In this document: positions 1-4,933 of the stretch, piece after piece
Numbering within the stretch: the first letter of the stretch is position 1
Layout: each line of letters begins with the position of its first letter
DNA from: Blastocatellia bacterium
GTDB taxonomy: Bacteria > Acidobacteriota > Blastocatellia > Pyrinomonadales > Pyrinomonadaceae
DNA: 8,772 bases
Direction: 5' to 3'
Assembly (NCBI GenBank): GCA_013695195.1
Contig: JACDAY010000048.1
Coordinates: 1 to 8,772 of the forward strand
Translations under genes and position numbers: made by a program
The notes under the pieces: model-generated
Seen by the model: the letters and a program-made list of their open reading frames with translations, nothing else
Databases searched by the model: none
What the model was told of the DNA's origin: nothing

Positions 1-107
1 ATCTGCCCGTAGAGAGGCAAATCATAGTTTGAAAAATCGACCCTCTTCACCCCGGCCTCGGTGGCCAGGGGCAGGGCGAGAAGGAGAATAAAGATCCGGA
101 AAAACAT
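1..107 (-). CDS. Exported protein, N-terminal part only (runs off left edge)
   Basis: An open frame begins with ATG at 107 and reads leftward off the window, giving 35 residues. It starts MFFRIFILLLALPLATEAG, which is a short basic start, a hydrophobic core and a small-residue region typical of a Sec signal peptide. The likely cleavage is after the ALPLATEA stretch. The mature part begins VKRVDFSNYDLPLYGQ. I do not recognise the family from so little. No strong Shine-Dalgarno is visible upstream. The call rests on the signal-peptide shape and on the frame staying open to the edge. Confidence 0.6.
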   Translation of the reverse strand, partial: MFFRIFILLLALPLATEAGVKRVDFSNYDLPLYGQ

Positions 108-444
108 AGCGACCGATTAGCACGAAACCGCTCGGTTTGGAAGGGGGCACCCGCCGTCCGTGTTCGCTGGAGGGCACCGCGTCGTCGGTGACAGCACCGG
201 GCTCCGCCGGTAGCGATCAACGTCCAACCCGCCTCTGCCGTTGACGGGCTCCGCCGTGGCCAGCGTTCAACTCCGAAAGCGTTCGCGAGCGGACGTTCAA
301 CGTTCAACTGAGAAGACGCGACAATAGCCCAAAGTTTTCGGGGCTGTCCCAGCGGAAACGTTGCGGCAGGGCGAAGACCGATGCGCTGAGGACAGCGCAC
401 GCTACACCGCCGCGCTTTTTTGTTCGCTCCCCGGATCGAATCGA
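108..444. repeat. Repeat-rich intergenic region
   Basis: No believable gene is present. Two imperfect copies of a unit starting cgggctccgccg lie at 198-228 and 245-274, each followed by a (g)cg-t/a-tcaac segment. TTCAAC words recur at 264-269, 296-301 and 303-308. A perfect hairpin TGCGCTG-AGGA-CAGCGCA occupies 382-399. A 117-residue open frame crosses the whole stretch on the minus strand, but it is Arg/Pro/Ala-rich, overlaps the signal-peptide gene in another frame and simply translates the repeats. Such modules look like dispersed intergenic repeats; that they are multicopy is an inference. Confidence 0.6.
382..399. repeat. Perfect 7-bp hairpin in intergenic repeat
   Basis: The arms TGCGCTG and CAGCGCA pair perfectly around the loop AGGA. 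The hairpin lies about 45 bases beyond the antitoxin stop. It has no adjacent T-run in the antitoxin's direction of transcription, so it reads more like a dispersed palindromic element than a terminator. Confidence 0.6.
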
Positions 445-636
445 CTAGAGCAGTCCGAGCTTCCGCGCCACTTGTTCGAACGGCTGGCCCTTCTGATTCT
501 TTGGGTCGCGCTCGGCACTGCGTAACGCTTTCAGAGCGTGATAATCTTCCAGCGCCTCCTGCATCTTGACGTATTGCCGGTAGGGAATCACGGCAAATTC
601 CTTCTTCCCGGCCTTCTCGATGATCTGAGCAGTCAT
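445..636 (-). CDS. Phd/YefM-type antitoxin (prevent-host-death family), orphan
   Basis: A 63-residue protein beginning MTAQIIEKAGKKEFAVIPY and ending in an acidic/basic helical tail (about residues 25-63). The N-terminal pattern, in which a short beta strand leads into 'k.eFaViPy.qY..mqealEdy', matches Phd/YefM antitoxins. These bind their own promoter through the N-terminal domain and wrap the toxin with the C-terminal tail. The frame could start 18 codons earlier at 690, but AAGGAG at 646-651 sits 9 nt before the ATG at 636, and a promoter-like pair overlaps the longer start. Toxin genes of the RelE/Doc type normally follow directly; here only repeats follow. The family call is firm; regulation of a distant toxin or survival as a relic are both possible. 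Confidence 0.78.
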   Translation of the reverse strand: MTAQIIEKAGKKEFAVIPYRQYVKMQEALEDYHALKALRSAERDPKNQKGQPFEQVARKLGLL

Positions 637-645
637 GTTTAACGG

Positions 646-651
646 CTCCTT
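646..651 (-). promoter_or_regulatory. Shine-Dalgarno of the antitoxin gene
   Basis: The minus strand reads AAGGAG followed by nine bases and then ATG at 636. It decides the start at 636 over the in-frame ATGs at 690 and 687. It is one of the few strong Shine-Dalgarno sequences in the window. Confidence 0.7.
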
Positions 652-685
652 CTGGGCCTTGGTGCGAATCTCAATCTCGTGCTGC

Positions 686-714
686 ATCACACCTGTTTAT
701 CAGGCAAATGCCAA
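686..714 (-). promoter_or_regulatory. Candidate sigma70-type promoter of the antitoxin
   Basis: On the minus strand TTGGCA (709-714, five of six matches to the -35 consensus) is followed after 17 bases by TGTGAT (686-691, four of six matches to the -10 consensus). It lies about 50 bases upstream of the chosen ATG. The -10 is weak, so this is only a candidate. Confidence 0.35.
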
Positions 715-737
715 TTCCACCAGCGGACTGAATGGCT

Positions 738-798
738 TCCGACCCCCGACCCCCAACCCTCGATCTCAGCTCCCAGCTCTCAACTTTCAGCTTTCAGA
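738..798. repeat. Low-complexity tract of short degenerate repeats
   Basis: The tract starts with near-identical cgaccc/ccaacc words, then runs of ctcagctcccagctct and caactttcagctttcag. The spacing of the repeated 'cag-ct' words is about 7-8 bases. It resembles in style the heptamer GTGAC tracts found near 7400 and 8375. No function is evident. Confidence 0.5.
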
Positions 799-823
799 TG
801 TGCCCAACCAGCAAGATCGTTTT

Positions 824-901
824 CTAGGCAACAGCCACGACCTCAGCAACCACGCCGCGGAGAAGCGAAAGTTTCTTCGCGGTTTTTTTGTTAGCCTTCA
901 T
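824..901 (-). CDS. Lys-rich mini-ORF (25 aa), doubtful
   Basis: ATG at 901 opens 25 codons that give a basic start (MKANKKTAKKLS) followed by a small hydrophobic tail (LLRGVVAEVVAVA) and a TAG stop. This layout resembles a tiny membrane peptide or a clipped leader. An AGGAG is present upstream but about 19 bases away, too far to be a normal ribosome binding site. The ORF contains the hairpin at 855-889, so its A-rich codons may simply be the complement of a terminator. Coding is unproven. Confidence 0.2.
   Translation of the reverse strand: MKANKKTAKKLSLLRGVVAEVVAVA
855..889 (+). terminator. Rho-independent terminator-like hairpin, plus strand
   Basis: The arms ccgcggagaa (855-864) and ttcttcgcgg (873-882) form a ten-pair stem with one G-U pair and an 8-base loop, followed directly by seven Ts (883-889). 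In form this is a good intrinsic terminator for plus-strand transcription. Puzzlingly, no plus-strand gene is visible upstream. It may be left from a lost gene or block antisense transcription into the methyltransferase. Confidence 0.45.
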
Positions 902-985
902 CGTTATGACTACGGTTTTGCTCCTATGCGCCCCGCTCGTCAGCGCCTGCCAGAAACGCCAAGGGCGTAAGCGGCTTTCGCATCC

Positions 986-1198
986 TCATCGCCTGCCGGG
1001 TACCAGGACCAGTTCTCTGTTCGTCGGGCGAATCTGCAGAAGCGGACGGTTGGCGGCGCTCTTCTTGCCTGCCTTTCCGCGGCGAATATCAACTCCTGGC
1101 CAGTCTCCTCGAACGGCGTGGGGCGGAGCTATCAAAATCACAGAATCGGGAACACTCGTTCGGCTCCAAATGCGACCAGTATAAGTTTTGAAGACAAA
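986..1198 (-). pseudogene. Coding remnant, faintly like AmmeMemoRadiSam protein B (Memo)
   Basis: Immediately after the stops TGA-TAA at 1199-1204, about 70 codons stay open on the minus strand to a TGA at 986-988, without an ATG start. The first part reads YTGRIWSRTSVPDSVILIAP followed by PH. This resembles the 'YSG..a..y.r...pd.villGPnH' segment of the Memo/AmmeMemoRadiSam B family. The rest (about residues 30-70) does not continue that similarity. With no start, no flanking domains and a short match, the family label is weak. It may be a leftover of a gene displaced when the operon arrived. Confidence 0.25.
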
Positions 1199-1238
1199 TT
1201 ATCAAAAGTCTGGAGGAGAGTTTCGACGAAAGCTTTTC

Positions 1239-2384
1239 TCATGTAGCAATCATTTCACCGAAATGCGATGCCAAAGCGGCAGACAGGATCGGTGGCACTG
1301 CGTTCCCTACATGACGTTCCTGGTCGCGATCAAATCCATGAAAGATGAAGCGATCGTCGAAAGATTGCAGCCGTGCTGCTTCGCGAACGGTGATCGACCG
1401 GTTATCCCTGTAATGCGTGAACCGGCCTGAGCCCGGATTGCGGAAGTGAGCAGTAATAGTGAAGCCGATGCCTCGCGGGTGGAGTCGCGCATATGCTTGG
1501 CTAAAATAATTGTCGGAGAAACGTTCGCCGTCGGGAAGCTGCGCATTTCCTTGGCCCGGCTGGATACCTGAAATCTTCTGAAGGAACTTTTGCGAATGCG
1601 TGCGCGCGACATGATTGAAGAGGGCGATAGATCCTTCACGCCGGTCGCGTTGGTAATCGGTATTGCATTCGCAGGCGTATTGGCGGCCGTCAACTGAATC
1701 GCCAGCAGCAAGCTTAGGTAGATCACCGATTGCGTCCTCTACAGCTATAAATCTATGATTTACTTTCGCCTCCGTGTGGGAATCGCGGCCGATGTCGATC
1801 GCGTCATAATCACCATCGGGAAAGTCAAACTCGGTGATTCCAAGATCTTCTCGTATTGCCACCACAAAGGCGCGTCGGCGAATCTGAGGCACTCCGAATT
1901 CCGACGCATTTAGCATCGCATGCTTTACGATGTAGCCGCGAAAGGCATCGTGAATATTTTCATCAAATATCTGTGCGAACGCAGAAAGCGCTGTAGGGAC
2001 ATTCTCCAAAATTACGCATTTGGGCTGAAGGTCATGAGCAAGTTCAATGAAGCGCGCGAGAAGACGATTTCGGTTGTCATCGAGCCAGCGCTTACCGTTT
2101 GGTGAGAAGCCCTGGCAAGGCGGCCCGCCTATTAGAAAATCCAATTGTCCGCTCTGCATCCGGAGCAGCTTGAGAAGATCACCCACGTCAATGTTTCCTA
2201 TATCTGCCGTCCAGAACGGGATTCGCGGGTAATTCTTCTTAAACGTAAAGCTTGCGGTGGGATCGGAATCGACAAGAAGTTTCAGTTCGAACTGGAACTC
2301 GCTCTCGACACGATTGGCGCGCAGAAAGCCTTCGGAGAAACCTCCGATGCCGGCGAAGAGGTCGAGGACTGAGAATATACGCAT
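1239..2384 (-). CDS. DNA (cytosine-5) methyltransferase
   Basis: This 381-residue protein transfers methyl from S-adenosylmethionine to C5 of cytosine in double-stranded DNA. All core motifs are visible in order: motif I DLFAGIGGFSEGF (about 8-20), motif IV GGPPCQGFSPNGKR with the catalytic Cys near residue 90, motif VI ENVP (127-130), motif VIII QIRRR (167-171), motif IX RSITVREAARLQSF (329-342) and motif X GNAVPP (360-365). The region between VIII and IX (about 200-328) is the target-recognition domain. Length is normal for a single-domain M.C5 enzyme. It is the last gene of the operon. Its ATG overlaps the ATPase stop as TGATG; a GTG one codon upstream (2387) is also possible. I see no Shine-Dalgarno, so coupling is likely. 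Target sequence cannot be read from this. In a restriction-type system it would protect self DNA. Confidence 0.93.
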   Translation of the reverse strand: MRIFSVLDLFAGIGGFSEGFLRANRVESEFQFELKLLVDSDPTASFTFKKNYPRIPFWTADIGNIDVGDLLKLLRMQSGQLDFLIGGPPCQGFSPNGKRWLDDNRNRLLARFIELAHDLQPKCVILENVPTALSAFAQIFDENIHDAFRGYIVKHAMLNASEFGVPQIRRRAFVVAIREDLGITEFDFPDGDYDAIDIGRDSHTEAKVNHRFIAVEDAIGDLPKLAAGDSVDGRQYACECNTDYQRDRREGSIALFNHVARTHSQKFLQKISGIQPGQGNAQLPDGERFSDNYFSQAYARLHPRGIGFTITAHFRNPGSGRFTHYRDNRSITVREAARLQSFDDRFIFHGFDRDQERHVGNAVPPILSAALASHFGEMIAT

Positions 2385-4168
2385 CACGTCGCGGTAGCGT
2401 TCAAAGATTCTTGAAAGAGGAAGGAATTAAGGTCCTTGGCCGCTTGGTCGTGCACGCGCGTCGTCACGTCGTCGAGCTGGCGGATTACATCGTCAGCCGA
2501 GAGCGTCGTGTTCATCTTGCCGAGCTGATAAACAGCTTCTTTCGAGATAATCTCGACGTAACGCTGGAACAGATACTCTCGCCAGCGAGGAGAGTCCGCC
2601 GTGTATTCAGTAATCACTTTTTCCGCGAGCGGGCGCGAGGTGTTGATCCAATAGATGCCGGCAGCCACGTCTTTGGTGCGTTGGTAAACTGCCGGATGCC
2701 GTGGATCGCACGTGAACGGCACGGTCGACAAGGGATCGAGCGGATCATGATCCTGACCGGCGACGAGCACCTGAGGAAAACGCGGCTTGCGCACCCTTTC
2801 GCTTCCGCCCTCCTGACCTTCAGTGCTCTTACCTTCACCGCCGGCGTCCTTGCCATCTCCTTTTCCAGAACCGCCAGCGCCTAAATCGGCGCCAGAAACG
2901 CCAGCTGGTCCTTGTCCAGCGAACATTTCCGACCAGACCTGATTCATAAATCTATCTTTCCAACGGTTCAGTATCTCGTTCAGCGCGGACGTATCCTTCA
3001 AATCCTGGGTCTTTCGCTCATGTTGGTTCTTTGTTTCCATTTGCTCGGCAAGTGCCTCTACCTGCTCGCGTACCCATTCGAGCAGCGCATTGCTGCGATC
3101 GGTTTCGAGTAACTTTTGCCGATCATTGCGAACACAATCGTGGTCTGGATCTTCGAGAATTGGGCACTCGCATTCACCGTAGATAAATTCGATCTGGCCC
3201 GAAAAGCGCGTCGCGCCCAGTTCGTGCACGCGATAGCTGCCGATCACTCCGACTTCGCCGATAAAATCGATCGTATTCAGCGTCGAAAGGTTGGAGCGCA
3301 ACGGATCCTTCGAGGTCTTCAGAACAAGTCGCCCCGGATAGGAATATTTGTTGTTTGCGAAGGCCACTTGATCTCCATCGTGTGGCAGCGATAACGGAAT
3401 CTCGATGATTATCGGCGCCTCGAATCCCTCTTTCGGGTCGAGCTTTGGCGGAGTGAGGCGGTGCAGCTTAGTCTCGTCATCGAAAACCGCGAAGATTGGT
3501 TTTCGTTCAATCAAACGGCGCGCTTGGGGATGGAAGATTAGCTTTTCCACCAATATCTTAAGAGTGGCAGTCCCCTTGACTTTCTCAGGTTTCTCTCCGG
3601 TGATTACGGTGAATCCGGTTGTGCCATCACGGAGTTGATTCATCACCTCTGCAGGCAGCGGCAATTTGTTGATCCCTGCCTTTGCCAGCGCTTCGTCCAG
3701 AGTCATCTTGCGATTCTCAAAGCCATCTTCAAAGCCATATTGACGGTGCGTGTTAAAGCCGAAGATGTTCATTAATCCATCGCGGTAGGTAATCGCGCGT
3801 GAGGTCTTGAACATTTGACGCATGTAAAACTTCCCTCCATTGCCATGCCCACCGAGCGTCTTCAGATTCGCCTGCTTTGCGCCCTTCTTTGCAGCTTGCG
3901 GGTCGAAGAAGCGTTTAAACGCGTCATCGATCTGCTCCTTACGCATCCCGACAAAGTCGATGCACTCGATCTGCGTGAGATTCTTCCCGCTTTCGCGAAA
4001 TCGAACGACAATCAATTGCTCGGAATCGGGCACCTTTTCGCGTAAATAAGCGTCGCTCGAATTTTTGAGCCACTCGGCAAGACCCTTCGCATGATCAAAA
4101 CGGAATTCATTCCCGATGAGGTCGAGGACGGCCTCATCGATCACAAATGGTTGAACTTTGATTGCCAT
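2384..4168 (-). CDS. GHKL-fold ATPase (Hsp90/MutL/MORC-like), defence-type
   Basis: This 594-residue protein opens with a GHKL ATP-binding domain. The N box EWLKNSSDA has the catalytic-type Glu32, the Mg-binding Asn36 and Asp39. The ATP-binding Asp sits in DFVGM (71-75), a divergent form of the DxGxG box. The lid glycines lie in TLGGHGNGGKFYM (about 104-116). A second alpha/beta part (about 165-360) fits the S5-like transducer domain and ends in VRNDRQKLL. Next come a charged helical, probably coiled-coil stretch (about 370-415), a Gly/Ser/Lys/Glu linker (about 416-460) and a C-terminal domain I do not recognise (460-594). MORC and MutL relatives close around DNA on ATP binding. Bacterial members occur beside C5 methyltransferases in restriction-like loci, so I infer a clamp or switch role. 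It starts 1 nt after the previous stop, without a clear Shine-Dalgarno. Confidence 0.8.
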   Translation of the reverse strand: MAIKVQPFVIDEAVLDLIGNEFRFDHAKGLAEWLKNSSDAYLREKVPDSEQLIVVRFRESGKNLTQIECIDFVGMRKEQIDDAFKRFFDPQAAKKGAKQANLKTLGGHGNGGKFYMRQMFKTSRAITYRDGLMNIFGFNTHRQYGFEDGFENRKMTLDEALAKAGINKLPLPAEVMNQLRDGTTGFTVITGEKPEKVKGTATLKILVEKLIFHPQARRLIERKPIFAVFDDETKLHRLTPPKLDPKEGFEAPIIIEIPLSLPHDGDQVAFANNKYSYPGRLVLKTSKDPLRSNLSTLNTIDFIGEVGVIGSYRVHELGATRFSGQIEFIYGECECPILEDPDHDCVRNDRQKLLETDRSNALLEWVREQVEALAEQMETKNQHERKTQDLKDTSALNEILNRWKDRFMNQVWSEMFAGQGPAGVSGADLGAGGSGKGDGKDAGGEGKSTEGQEGGSERVRKPRFPQVLVAGQDHDPLDPLSTVPFTCDPRHPAVYQRTKDVAAGIYWINTSRPLAEKVITEYTADSPRWREYLFQRYVEIISKEAVYQLGKMNTTLSADDVIRQLDDVTTRVHDQAAKDLNSFLFQESLNATAT

Positions 4169-4169
4169 A

Positions 4170-4757
4170 TTATTTGCGGGCTAAGATTTCGTCTTGGAAG
4201 TGCTGCTCCATCCACCGGTGCAAAGCGTTGAGTGCTTCCGAAAGCGAGTCATTTATCTTTTCTCTATGAGCAGTTATAGCCTGTTCGACGACACTGAGGC
4301 GTCCCAGGAAGTCGCCTTTGGGCGTCCGCACACTGGCGCCGAGATATTCGTAAAAGTCAGTATCGAGAATCTTGGCCGCCTGTCCGCTTCGGAAGAGTTC
4401 AAATGCCGGTGATTTGATTATCCGTTTGATCTCGTTCTCTTCCCCCTTTGTAAGACGATCTCGCGGCGCTTCTTCAGCACCGGCTAGGCCTCGTGCCACC
4501 TCCAATCCTCGAGCAGTGAGAAGAAAAGATTTATCACTGGCCGAGCGAACGAGTCCATCACGTTTCATCGCGTAAAGTGGCTTGTGGAGATCTGATGAAT
4601 CTGGATATTCTGGATATCCACGGAGCTGAAAATCCTGCGGGTGTCTTTTGAACGCAAAGACTACGATGTCCTCGTAATGAAGTGGCTTTGACTCACCTTT
4701 GGCGAGTTCGAACATCACCGCGAGAATCTTCTGGGACTTGGAAATGGCTTTGGTCAT
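4170..4757 (-). CDS. Winged-helix protein of the operon, unknown function
   Basis: A 195-residue soluble protein. Residues 1-88 look like a winged-helix domain: helices from SQKILAVMFELAKGESKPLH and YEDIVVFAFKRHP, then a loop LRGYPEYPDSSDLHKPLYAM, then a wing ending FLLTARGLEVA. The spacing and the 'kPLhYEDIvv' start recall the HARE-HTH/Mrr-N type of winged helix seen in modification-linked proteins. Residues 100-195 are mostly helical and charged (LTKGEENEIKRII and a tail of amphipathic helices), perhaps for dimerisation or for binding the ATPase. Its ATG overlaps the preceding frame's TGA as ATGA, and it ends 1 nt before the ATPase, so it is tightly coupled to both. A DNA-recognition or adaptor role for the ATPase is inferred. 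No catalytic motif is seen. Confidence 0.7.
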   Translation of the reverse strand: MTKAISKSQKILAVMFELAKGESKPLHYEDIVVFAFKRHPQDFQLRGYPEYPDSSDLHKPLYAMKRDGLVRSASDKSFLLTARGLEVARGLAGAEEAPRDRLTKGEENEIKRIIKSPAFELFRSGQAAKILDTDFYEYLGASVRTPKGDFLGRLSVVEQAITAHREKINDSLSEALNALHRWMEQHFQDEILARK

Positions 4758-4933
4758 TTTGCTCTGAAACGCCGATGTCCAACTTCTTGGAGTGCCTCGT
4801 TGCCGCGCAAAATCGAAGCTAGCATCCCTGACGACATTTCTTCCACATCGAAGCCTTGCAGTTCAAGTCTTTCAATCAGCTCGTCGGAACTGAGAATTTC
4901 CCGCTCGATTGCGAGCGCCTTAATCGCGGCGGT
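4754..4933 (-). pseudogene. In-frame continuation (59 codons) of the upstream gene after TGA
   Basis: Directly after the TGA at 4934-4936 the same frame stays open for 59 codons. It contains LSSDELIERLELQGFDVEEM, then a stretch with ILRGNEALQEVGHRRFRA, and then stops. This has the pattern of the winged-helix-like repeats in the upstream protein; compare ILREDNRFIDLGRRLFAL there. The stop overlaps the start of the next gene as ATGA, the arrangement expected of a true gene end. There is no ATG near its beginning. It is most likely the C-terminal domain of the preceding protein, cut off by a nonsense change or a sequencing error. Readthrough, or a separate small gene with a non-ATG start (ATT near 4924 or GTG near 4845), is less likely. 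Confidence 0.65.
4902..4917 (-). other. Hairpin just downstream of the in-frame TGA
   Basis: On the minus strand CGCTCG-CAAT-CGAGCG forms a perfect six-pair stem with a four-base loop. It begins 16 bases after the TGA at 4934-4936. Position and size are reminiscent of recoding-stimulating hairpins, but the loop lacks the features of a known bacterial SECIS and a selenocysteine would make no sense in this protein. It may be chance in GC-rich coding sequence. Confidence 0.35.

Larger units (their letters stand above)
637..1238. other. Gene-poor stretch between antitoxin and methyltransferase
   Basis: This 600-base interval has no convincing intact gene. From left to right it holds the antitoxin promoter region, a low-complexity tract (738-798) built from 'cagctctcaactttcag' words, a Lys-rich mini-ORF (824-901, minus), a terminator-like hairpin (855-889) and a possible coding remnant (986-1198, minus). 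Two plus-strand frames of roughly 100 codons (635-970 and 888-1184) have no recognisable domain and cross the repeats, so I do not call them. Confidence 0.5.

Noticed and set aside
47..400. 117-codon minus-strand open frame
   Set aside because: It translates repeats, is Arg/Pro-rich, and its end overlaps the signal-peptide gene in a different frame.
635..1184. Plus-strand frames of 71-111 codons between the antitoxin and the methyltransferase
   Set aside because: No domain, no ribosome binding site, repeat-derived composition, and they overlap the antitoxin or each other.
1307..1726. 139-codon minus-strand frame inside the methyltransferase
   Set aside because: It is in another frame of a gene whose motifs IX and X are intact in the called frame.
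2252..2884. 210-codon plus-strand frame across the methyltransferase/ATPase junction
   Set aside because: It is antisense to two genes with full catalytic motifs; its sequence is the complement of those codons.
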